This document shows positions 1 through 5,702 of a DNA stretch of 5,715 bases, piece after piece; the stretch's first letter is position 1; the number at the start of each line of letters is the position of its first letter. A model generated the notes under the pieces. The model ran no database searches. It was not told the DNA's origin and saw only the letters and a program-made list of their open reading frames with translations. Location: NCBI GenBank assembly GCA_002725495.1, contig PBPJ01000038.1, forward strand, positions 1-5,715. The letters are read 5' to 3'. This DNA is from Candidatus Woesearchaeota archaeon (GTDB lineage: Archaea; Nanobdellota; Nanobdellia; UBA10117; ARS21). Made by a program: the position numbers and the translations under genes.

Positions 1-339
1 TGAATGTTTTTTTTCTTTTTTGATATTATTTAATATTGAACATAAACTTGATGCATCAAATCTATTAGTACCAATTATATAATCAAGCTCATCAATTTCA
101 GGTAAATTCAAATCACTAACGTAATGATTTTTTTCAAATCCAATTAATCCCGAATACATTGAAGGTTCTTCAGAAATATCTCTTGAAATTAAATAACTTT
201 CAAGAGTGTTGCATCGTTCAACAGATTTTTTAATTGATGAATCTCTTATTCCGCCAGTTTTCACTTCAAAAGCTAAAAAAGAAAGATCTCTTCTTAATGC
301 ATCATCTATTGTTGCAGTAAGTTGTTTAGAATAGGCCAT
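1..339 (-). CDS. Unidentified protein gene downstream of L15e, partial (C-terminus outside window)
   Basis: This is an open frame on the minus strand from an ATG at 339 to the left edge of the window: 113 codons, no stop, so the 3' end is missing. The protein starts MAYSKQLTATIDDALRRDLS and looks like a soluble alpha/beta protein: a likely strand SFFAFEV near residue 20, a likely strand YSGLIGFE near 62, and a segment DYIIGTNRFDASSLCSILNN near 86-105. There is no signal peptide or membrane segment. The start is supported by an in-frame stop just upstream (343-345) and by a TATA-like box about 26 bases upstream, which suggests a leaderless transcript. It lies 59 bases behind the L15e gene on the same strand. 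In many archaea L15e is followed by RNase P protein or exosome-linked genes, but I see no motif of Rpp30, Pop5, Pcc1 or Cgi121 here. I am fairly sure it is a real gene but do not recognise the family. Confidence 0.75.
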   Translation of the reverse strand, partial: MAYSKQLTATIDDALRRDLSFLAFEVKTGGIRDSSIKKSVERCNTLESYLISRDISEEPSMYSGLIGFEKNHYVSDLNLPEIDELDYIIGTNRFDASSLCSILNNIKKEKKHS

Positions 340-361
340 TAACTAAAGATTGGCTCATTAA

Positions 362-369
362 ATTATAAA
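362..369 (-). promoter_or_regulatory. TATA-like box of the unidentified gene
   Basis: On the minus strand this reads TTTATAAT. Its centre lies about 26 bases before the ATG at 339, the distance expected between an archaeal TATA box and the transcription start, so the message would begin at or next to the start codon. The background is very AT-rich, so a chance match is possible. Confidence 0.4.
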
Positions 370-380
370 TAAATATATTG

Positions 381-398
381 TTAAGAAAATAGAAATAA
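381..398 (-). terminator. T-rich tract after the L15e stop codon
   Basis: Directly after the L15e stop, the minus strand is rich in T (TTATTTCTATTTTCTTAA). Archaeal RNA polymerase can stop at such T-rich tracts without a hairpin. The tract sits between the L15e stop and the separate TATA box of the next gene, which fits two transcription units. The evidence is compositional only. Confidence 0.3.
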
Positions 399-908
399 TT
401 ATCTAACTAATCCTCTTGCCTTTTTACCTGCAGAAGTTAATCCTCTATATACTCTGCTTCTTTTGTTTTGTATCCACGATAATGATCTATCTGCTTTTAT
501 CGATGGGTGATCTCTATCAACCATAATAATTTCATACCAAACTTTTTTACCATCTTCTCCGACCCAGTATGAATTCAAAACTTCAAGATTTGGATATTTT
601 CTAGCTGCTCTTTTTTCAATCAATGCTTGTTTTGATTGTGCTCGAGTACCTCTTCTTGCATATCGTTTAGGTCTTCTACCACCAGTGAATTTTGGATCTT
701 TAGTTGTACCTTTTGGCATACTTCCTCTAACAACAATAATTCCTTGTTTAGCTTTATAACCTAATGCTCTTGCTCTATCTAGTCGAGTAGGTTTTTCTAT
801 TCTTTCAAAAGCAGGCCTTGATCTTAATTCAACTAACCAATTTTTCCAAGCTTCCTTACCAAAATGTTGTTTTGGTTTTTTCCAAAGATTTCTTAAGTGA
901 TTGTACAT
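399..908 (-). CDS. rpl15e: Large-subunit ribosomal protein L15e (eL15)
   Basis: This encodes eL15, a basic rRNA-binding protein of the large ribosomal subunit found in archaea and eukaryotes but not bacteria. The 169-residue product carries the family's conserved blocks: the N-terminal HLRNLWKKPK (4-13), TRLDRARALGYKAKQG (41-56), GGRRPKR (76-82), ARKYPNLEVLNSYWVGEDGK (102-121), DRDHPSI (131-137) and the C-terminal RGLTSAGKKARGL (155-167). The length is normal for archaeal L15e; eukaryotic versions are somewhat longer. The ATG at 908 matches the family N-terminus and lies about 25 bases after a TATA-like box, with no Shine-Dalgarno sequence, as for leaderless archaeal mRNA. The gene is divergent from the M50 protease gene and 59 bases ahead of the unidentified gene on the same strand. 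Its presence is the main evidence that the DNA is archaeal. The sequence is intact, with no key block missing. Confidence 0.97.
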   Translation of the reverse strand: MYNHLRNLWKKPKQHFGKEAWKNWLVELRSRPAFERIEKPTRLDRARALGYKAKQGIIVVRGSMPKGTTKDPKFTGGRRPKRYARRGTRAQSKQALIEKRAARKYPNLEVLNSYWVGEDGKKVWYEIIMVDRDHPSIKADRSLSWIQNKRSRVYRGLTSAGKKARGLVR

Positions 909-929
909 AAATTATTCTTTGGAAGAGCG

Positions 930-937
930 TTTATAAA
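930..937 (-). promoter_or_regulatory. TATA-like box for L15e
   Basis: The palindromic TTTATAAA has its centre about 25 bases upstream of the L15e ATG at 908, the right spacing for a leaderless archaeal promoter. The minus-strand sequence just upstream, GAAAACC, could serve as the purine-rich element bound by TFB. The box lies in the 70-base region between two divergent genes. Confidence 0.5.
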
Positions 938-950
938 GGTTTTCAAAAAC

Positions 951-958
951 AATATAAG
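951..958 (+). promoter_or_regulatory. TATA-like box for the M50 protease gene
   Basis: The sequence AATATAAG, preceded by the A-rich CAAAAAC, is centred about 24-25 bases before the ATG at 979. This again points to a leaderless transcript. The L15e promoter box lies only about 20 bases away on the opposite strand, so the two divergent promoters are packed back to back and the two pre-initiation complexes might interfere. Confidence 0.45.
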
Positions 959-978
959 GATTTAGCTTTAGTATTAGT

Positions 979-1602
979 ATGAGTATATTATCATTTAACG
1001 AAATTGTGGATGTACTAATCTTGACATTCGCATTAGGATATATATTTTCTGATATGATTCGAAAACCTAAAAACTTTGATTTTTTGGGAAGTGATTTTAA
1101 TGATTTTAAATATGCTGCATTGATTGTTACTCCGGCAGTATTATTACATGAACTGGCGCACAAAGGTGTTGGAATTTATTTTGGATATGACTCAATATTA
1201 AAAATAAGTCTATTTGGATTGGGACTGGGAGTTATATTAAAATATTTTAATTCACCAATAATATTTTTTGTTCCTGCTTATGTTATAAGTTCTGGGGCTT
1301 TTGGTAATCCTGAAAATTTTGCACTGTTAGCATTAGCCGGCCCTGCTGCAAATTTTTTACTCTATTGGATATCCGACTGGCTATTAATCTCAAGGAAGTA
1401 TCCAAAATATAATCATGCTTTTATTGTTTCTAAAAAAATAAATCTCATATTGATGGCATTCAATATGATTCCATTTGGATTTTTTGATGGAGCGAAAGTC
1501 TTAGCTGGAAATCCTATGTTATATTGGTCAAGCTTAATTATTGGTGGATTTTTGGTATACAAGAATGAACAAAAATGGAAAAATTATGCAATGAGATTCT
1601 AA
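979..1602 (+). CDS. M50 (site-2 protease) family membrane metalloprotease
   Basis: This is a 207-residue, very hydrophobic protein of the site-2 protease family, which cuts substrates within or next to the membrane. The zinc site is visible: HELAH at 57-61 (ligands H57 and H61, catalytic base E58) and NMIPFGFFDG at 162-171, the family's NxxPxxxxDG motif with third ligand D170. The conserved AGPAAN lies at 120-125. I count about six membrane segments (around 8-24, 45-64, 78-104, 115-136, 154-169 and 180-195). There is no PDZ, CBS or other soluble domain, so this is the compact core type common in archaea. All catalytic residues are present, so it should be active. The ATG at 979 lies about 25 bases after a TATA-like box and has no Shine-Dalgarno sequence. 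The substrate is unknown: the neighbours, L15e on the other strand and nrdJ 145 bases downstream, give no clear clue. The family call is firm; the physiological role is not. Confidence 0.92.
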   Translation: MSILSFNEIVDVLILTFALGYIFSDMIRKPKNFDFLGSDFNDFKYAALIVTPAVLLHELAHKGVGIYFGYDSILKISLFGLGLGVILKYFNSPIIFFVPAYVISSGAFGNPENFALLALAGPAANFLLYWISDWLLISRKYPKYNHAFIVSKKINLILMAFNMIPFGFFDGAKVLAGNPMLYWSSLIIGGFLVYKNEQKWKNYAMRF

Positions 1603-1662
1603 AATCGAAAAAAAACGATACACCTAAATTAATATATAATTCACAACTCAATAGGTAAAAAA

Positions 1663-1673
1663 TTTATTATTTT
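1663..1673 (+). terminator. Possible T-rich terminator after the M50 gene
   Basis: TTTATTATTTT lies about 60 bases after the protease stop codon and before the nrdJ promoter boxes. It could serve as an archaeal T-tract terminator. Nothing except composition and position supports this. Confidence 0.22.
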
Positions 1674-1714
1674 AATTAAGTAAATACATAATTATTTTGT
1701 TAAAACTATAAACG

Positions 1715-1722
1715 AATATAAA
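1715..1722 (+). promoter_or_regulatory. Likely TATA box of the nrdJ operon
   Basis: AATATAAA, followed by AG, is centred about 28 bases upstream of the nrdJ ATG at 1748, giving a transcript with a leader of zero to a few bases. A second TATA-like sequence, CTATAAAC, begins about ten bases further upstream (1706) and would give a leader of about ten bases. No Shine-Dalgarno sequence lies before the ATG, which fits a leaderless message. Confidence 0.4.
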
Positions 1723-1747
1723 AGAAATTCATATCAATTATATACTT

Positions 1748-4700
1748 ATGGAAGAATATACTGAGCAAAGAGAGATTACTAACGGATTAGTTATTGATAG
1801 AAAATTTACAAAAGAAGATACTTCAGTTTATGATATGTTTAATTATGATTTAAGGAGTTCAATGATTCGTAATCCCGATGGTTCAGTAGTATTTGAAATG
1901 AACGATGTTGAAGTACCAAACTTTTATTCTCAAATTGCAACGGATATTCTGGCTCAAAAATATTTTAGAAAGCGAGGAGTTCCGACAAAAGATGAGATGG
2001 GAAATCCCGTCCTAGGTTCTGAATCAAGTATCAAACAAGTTGTAAATAGAATGGTTGGATGTTGGACGCATTGGGGAAAAGAATTTAATTATTTTAATTC
2101 TACTAAGGATGCAAAGGCATACTATGAGGAAATGGCTTATATGATGATTAATCAAATGGCAGTTCCTAATTCTCCACAATGGTTTAATACAGGCCTTCAT
2201 TGGGCGTATAATATAGAGGGTAAAGCCCAAGGTCATTCTTATGTAAATCCAATTTCAAAACAACTTGAATATTCGAAAAATGCTTATGAGAGACCTCAAC
2301 CTCACGCATGTTTTATTTTATCTGTTAAAGATGACTTAGTTAATAAAGGTGGAATTTTTGATTTAGTTACAAGAGAAGCAAGAATATTCAAATATGGTTC
2401 CGGAGTGGGAACAAATTTTTCAACAATTAGAGGAAAGGGTGAGCAACTTTCAGGAGGTGGTACATCTTCTGGATTAATGTCATTTTTAAAAATTAATGAT
2501 GCTGCAGCAGGTGCAGTTAAATCGGGTGGTACGACTAGAAGGGCAGCAAAAATGGTTTGCTTAGATATCGATCATCCTGAAATTGAAGAATTCATTAAAT
2601 GGAAATCTGAAGAAGAAAATAAAGTAGCTAGTCTGGTTTCCGGAAATGAATCTTGTAAATTACACGTTAATAATATATTAAAAACTGCATTATCCGATGG
2701 GGTTGATTTACAAAATAACAAAAAATTAAGGTCTGCTATAAAAGATGCCAACAATTCAAATGTTCCCGTTCAAATGATTGTTAGAGCAATAGAATTAGCT
2801 AAACAAGGTATAGGAAAAATTGATTTTAAAAAACTGGATACCTATTACGAGGGTGAAGCATATGGAACTGTATCTGGACAAAATAGTAATAATTCGGTAA
2901 GAGTAAACAACAAATTTTTTGAATCTCTAAATAATAATTTAAATTTTAACTTAATAAATAGAACTGACGGAAAAGTGAATAGAGAAGTGTCTGCAGAAAA
3001 ACTATGGAATGACATAGCAATGAGTGCTTGGATAAGTGCTGATCCCGGATTACAATATGATACTACAATAAATGAATGGCATACTTGTCCTGCCAGTGGA
3101 AAAATAAATGCAAGTAATCCTTGTTCAGAATATATGTTCTTGGATGATACTGCATGTAATTTAGCAAGTATAAATTTAGTTAAATTTTATGATGAAGAAA
3201 CTGGTACTTTTGATATTGAAAGATTTAAACATGCAGTCAATCTTTGGACAATAACTTTAGAAATATCTGTTCTTATGGCTCAATTTCCAAGTGAATCTGT
3301 TGCACAAAGAAGTTACGACTTTAGAACGTTAGGTCTTGGGTATGCAAATTTGGGTTCATTATTAATGAAAATGGCATTACCTTATGATTCTGATAAAGGA
3401 AGGGCTATTGCGGGAGCATTAACTTCCATAATGTGTGGAGAATCATACGCAACATCTGCAAAAATGGCTCAAGTACATGGTCCGTTTTCTAGATTCGAGG
3501 AGAATAAAGATCACATGCTCAGAGTAATTAGAAATCATAGAAGGGCCGCATATAATGCAACAAAGGAGTCTTATGAAGGTTTAACGGTATTACCAATTGG
3601 ACTTGATCAAGATTTAGTTCCAAAAGATATGTTATCTGCTGCGCATCAATCTTGGGACAAAGCACTTGAACTTGGACAAAAACACGGATATAGAAATGCA
3701 CAAACAACTGTAATTGCGCCAACCGGAACTATTGCTTTAATAATGGATTGTGATACAACTGGAATAGAACCAGATTTTGCAACTGTTAAATTCAAAAAAT
3801 TAGCCGGAGGAGGATATTTTAAAATAGTTAATAATTCAATTAAACCGGCCTTGAAAAAACTTGGATATAATGACGAAGAAATTAGATCAATAGAAAAGTA
3901 CGCTGTCGGTCACGGATCAATAAAAGATGCTCCGTATATTAATTTTGATTCACTTCGATCAAAGGGTTTTGGTGATACTCAACTAAATGCACTTGAATCA
4001 AACGCAAAGGGTGCATTTGAAATTAAATTTATATTTAATAAATTTGTTCTTGGTGAAGAGTTTTGTAAAAATCTAGGATTTACTGATGAAAAAATGAATA
4101 ATCCAAATTTTAATATGCTTAAAGAACTTGGTTTTACTTCGGATGAAATATCTGCTGCAGATGAATATCTTTGCGGAAGTATGACTCTGGAGGGTGCGCC
4201 GCATCTAAAGGGTGAACATTACAAAATTTTTGATTGTGCAAACAAATGTGGTAAAAAAGGTAACCGATATATTCATCATAACGGACATATTAAAATGATG
4301 GCTGCAGCACAACCATTTATATCTGGAGCAATAAGTAAGACAATCAATATGCCAAAAGAAACAACTGTTGAAGAAATAAAATCAGCTTATTACGATAGCT
4401 GGAAATATATGGTAAAAGCAGTTGCATTGTATAGAGATGAGAGTAAATTAAGTCAACCATTGTCAACATCTTCAGGAATTAGCGGAGAATTAGATTCCAT
4501 ATTTAATGAAAATAATGAAAGTGTGACTATAACATCGGAGCCAACAAAATTAGAATTAATTGAAAATATCGAACATCATAAAGTTGGTCCTCAGGATCTT
4601 TATGTTCATAGCTTTGTAAATACAGAAGGAAAATTATCAAAAATAAAATTAGTAATGCCAAAAACAACACCAAGTAATCAAGAATTACTTGACTTTGTTG

Positions 4701-5023
4701 GAACAACAATAAGTTTTGCTCTAATGAGAGGATATAGTACAAAAGATGTATTGGATGAATGTTTTTCAGAGTGGAGAGACCACCCAATACTTAGAAAGAT
4801 TGAGTCTGTTCTTAAGGGTGAACAAACTAATAAAGTTGTTCAGACAAAATTGGGATCGTCAAATGATCAGAAATTAACTCTTGAGGAACCTGAAGAAGAT
4901 GATGCGATTAAAGCAATGGGATATACTGGTGCCAAATGTACTGAATGTGGTGCAAGTATGATGAGACAAAATGGTGCATGTTTACTTTGTGATGTTTGTG
5001 GTGCAACTTCTGGCTGTTCATAA
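1748..5023 (+). CDS. nrdJ: Adenosylcobalamin-dependent (class II) ribonucleotide reductase, long NrdJ form
   Basis: This cytoplasmic enzyme reduces ribonucleotides (diphosphates in this subfamily) to deoxyribonucleotides, using a radical made from adenosylcobalamin, so it needs neither oxygen nor a second radical subunit. In 1091 residues I see the N-terminal RNR region with YGSGVGTNFS (216-225), the first redox cysteine C188 (HACFILSV), and NPCSE at 457-461 with thiyl-radical C459 flanked by N457 and E461. The second redox cysteine C470 is 11 residues on, the spacing known from Thermotoga NrdJ. APTGTIALIMD (657-667) is the phosphate-binding loop. There is no N-terminal ATP-cone, so overall dATP inhibition is not expected. 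Two insertions (about 287-372 and 683-846) mark the long form I associate with alphaproteobacteria. Residues about 945-1024 resemble a TSCPD domain without its cysteines. The C-terminal tail has paired cysteines (C1064, C1067, C1078, C1081, C1084, C1090), the thioredoxin-reducible or zinc-ribbon tail. All catalytic residues are present. The gene overlaps the adenosyltransferase gene that supplies its cofactor. Confidence 0.96.
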   Translation: MEEYTEQREITNGLVIDRKFTKEDTSVYDMFNYDLRSSMIRNPDGSVVFEMNDVEVPNFYSQIATDILAQKYFRKRGVPTKDEMGNPVLGSESSIKQVVNRMVGCWTHWGKEFNYFNSTKDAKAYYEEMAYMMINQMAVPNSPQWFNTGLHWAYNIEGKAQGHSYVNPISKQLEYSKNAYERPQPHACFILSVKDDLVNKGGIFDLVTREARIFKYGSGVGTNFSTIRGKGEQLSGGGTSSGLMSFLKINDAAAGAVKSGGTTRRAAKMVCLDIDHPEIEEFIKWKSEEENKVASLVSGNESCKLHVNNILKTALSDGVDLQNNKKLRSAIKDANNSNVPVQMIVRAIELAKQGIGKIDFKKLDTYYEGEAYGTVSGQNSNNSVRVNNKFFESLNNNLNFNLINRTDGKVNREVSAEKLWNDIAMSAWISADPGLQYDTTINEWHTCPASGKINASNPCSEYMFLDDTACNLASINLVKFYDEETGTFDIERFKHAVNLWTITLEISVLMAQFPSESVAQRSYDFRTLGLGYANLGSLLMKMALPYDSDKGRAIAGALTSIMCGESYATSAKMAQVHGPFSRFEENKDHMLRVIRNHRRAAYNATKESYEGLTVLPIGLDQDLVPKDMLSAAHQSWDKALELGQKHGYRNAQTTVIAPTGTIALIMDCDTTGIEPDFATVKFKKLAGGGYFKIVNNSIKPALKKLGYNDEEIRSIEKYAVGHGSIKDAPYINFDSLRSKGFGDTQLNALESNAKGAFEIKFIFNKFVLGEEFCKNLGFTDEKMNNPNFNMLKELGFTSDEISAADEYLCGSMTLEGAPHLKGEHYKIFDCANKCGKKGNRYIHHNGHIKMMAAAQPFISGAISKTINMPKETTVEEIKSAYYDSWKYMVKAVALYRDESKLSQPLSTSSGISGELDSIFNENNESVTITSEPTKLELIENIEHHKVGPQDLYVHSFVNTEGKLSKIKLVMPKTTPSNQELLDFVGTTISFALMRGYSTKDVLDECFSEWRDHPILRKIESVLKGEQTNKVVQTKLGSSNDQKLTLEEPEEDDAIKAMGYTGAKCTECGASMMRQNGACLLCDVCGATSGCS

Positions 5024-5562
5024 TGTCAATATCAACTAAAACGGGAGATAATGGTAATACCTATTTATTTGATGGAAGTAGGATAGGCAAGAACTCAATA
5101 AGTATTGATGCGATAGGATCTTGTGATGAACTCAATTCATTAATTGGATTGATACAATCAAATTTCAAAAATAATAAACTAATAGTTCTACAAAATGAAT
5201 TATTTGTAGTTGGTTCGGATATTGCTACGCCTCTAAATACGACTCATGAAGAAAGAACAAAAAGAATAAAACAAAGACACTTAGATAGGTTGGAAAATGA
5301 ATGTTCAATTCTTGAAGATAAAATTGGACCAATAACAAATTTTGTACTTCCGGGGGGGCATAATATTTCTGCAAAAATTCAGTATGCTCGAACTGTATGT
5401 AGAAGACTAGAACGTAACATTATAAAATTGAGTTTAGAACGAAATGTAAATCAAATATTAATAAAATATATAAACAGATTATCAGATTATCTTTTTTTAC
5501 TTGCATTAGATATAAATAATGAATTTGGTATAAAAAATAAAGATGTTGATTTTGAAGTTTAA
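5023..5562 (+). CDS. PduO-type ATP:cob(I)alamin adenosyltransferase
   Basis: This 179-residue enzyme transfers the adenosyl group of ATP to cob(I)alamin (or a late corrinoid precursor), giving adenosylcobalamin. PduO-family motifs are in order: ATP-binding TKTGDNGNT (5-13); DAIGSCDELNSLIG (29-42) with D35; FVLPGG (107-112); ARTVCRRLER (122-131) with R123, R127, R128 and E130, where human MMAB has its patient-mutated arginines and glutamate; and YINRLSDYLF (149-158). D35 and R128 fit the intersubunit salt bridge known in the trimeric Lactobacillus enzyme. Length is normal. I chose the ATG at 5023 because the protein then begins MSISTKTGD, like the family; an in-frame ATG at 4996 would add nine unrelated residues. 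The start shares a base with the nrdJ stop (TAATG) and no Shine-Dalgarno sequence precedes it, so translation is probably coupled to nrdJ. After the last motif the usual Ala-Arg is Ala-Leu (161-162), probably a tolerated change. The product is the cofactor of NrdJ. Confidence 0.94.
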   Translation: MSISTKTGDNGNTYLFDGSRIGKNSISIDAIGSCDELNSLIGLIQSNFKNNKLIVLQNELFVVGSDIATPLNTTHEERTKRIKQRHLDRLENECSILEDKIGPITNFVLPGGHNISAKIQYARTVCRRLERNIIKLSLERNVNQILIKYINRLSDYLFLLALDINNEFGIKNKDVDFEV

Positions 5563-5702
5563 ACAAAACTTATTAGTCCCTTATATAGATGAATAATCAT
5601 TATTGATTTTAATATTATGTTAACGAATGCACTGTCAAAACTAACATACAATAAGAAAAATGCTGCTAAAAGATCTGCCAACCCAAAAATTCTTACTAAC
5701 AT
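5559..5702 (-). CDS. Possible small two-helix membrane protein, convergent with the adenosyltransferase gene
   Basis: A 47-codon frame runs from an ATG at 5702 to a TAA at 5559-5561. The product begins MLVRIFGLADLLAAFFLLYV and has two hydrophobic helices (about 4-20 and 24-40), then HLYKGLISFV. Charges are few and sit near the helix ends (R4, D10, D23, K32, K41), as in a membrane hairpin. From memory, the pattern LVRxxGxxDLLA followed by a LYKGLIS-like motif resembles short uncharacterised archaeal membrane proteins of about 90 residues, so this could be a short relative or one cut short by the stop. An in-frame stop lies just upstream of the ATG, and any promoter would be outside the window. 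A T-rich minus-strand tract (5530-5542) lies soon after the stop. Its stop overlaps the adenosyltransferase stop. It may still be a chance frame: AT-rich antisense DNA often encodes hydrophobic runs. Confidence 0.4.
   Translation of the reverse strand: MLVRIFGLADLLAAFFLLYVSFDSAFVNIILKSIMIIHLYKGLISFV
5589..5610 (+). terminator. Weak inverted repeat followed by T's after the adenosyltransferase gene
   Basis: ATGAATAATCATTATTGAT (5589-5607) is an imperfect inverted repeat centred on C5598, with one mismatched pair, and runs into a short T stretch to 5610. It begins 26 bases after the adenosyltransferase stop, where the nrdJ operon should end. The stem is almost all A-T and would be unstable, so in an archaeon the T's may matter more than the hairpin. 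If the small convergent gene is real, this repeat lies inside it. Confidence 0.25.

Larger units (their letters stand above)
1603..1747 (+). other. AT-rich intergenic region upstream of nrdJ
   Basis: This 145-base stretch holds no ATG-initiated frame worth calling on either strand. It has a weak 4-bp inverted repeat around an A8 loop (ATCG...CGAT, 1604-1619), a T-rich tract at 1663-1673 that could end the protease transcript, and TATA-like boxes near its right end. I see no cobalamin riboswitch: it is short, lacks GC-rich stems, and I find no B12-box-like sequence. Control of nrdJ, if any, would be by a protein at the promoter. Confidence 0.6.

Noticed and set aside
1..339. Assignment of the left-edge gene to RNase P subunit Rpp30 or Pop5 because of the L15e neighbour.
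   Set aside because: Neighbourhood alone suggested it; the N-terminal residues seen do not show the motifs of those families.
912..1163. Minus-strand 83-codon frame across the start of the M50 gene.
   Set aside because: It is the shadow of the M50 gene and its promoter region; the plus-strand protein carries all zinc-protease motifs.
1604..1619. Inverted repeat ATCG-A8-CGAT just after the M50 stop as a hairpin terminator.
   Set aside because: The stem is only four base pairs around an eight-base loop, and it is not followed by T's.
1603..1747. Cobalamin riboswitch ahead of nrdJ.
   Set aside because: The region is short and almost pure A/T with no GC stems or B12-box-like sequence, and the transcript appears to start at or near the ATG.
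2024..2236. Minus-strand frames inside nrdJ (also at 2572-2754, 3528-3722 and 4527-4787).
   Set aside because: All lie antisense to firmly identified nrdJ sequence and show no family motifs.
4996..5022. Upstream in-frame ATG that would add nine residues to the adenosyltransferase.
   Set aside because: The added residues are encoded within the nrdJ tail and do not match the family N-terminus; the ATG at 5023 gives the usual start and a TAATG junction.
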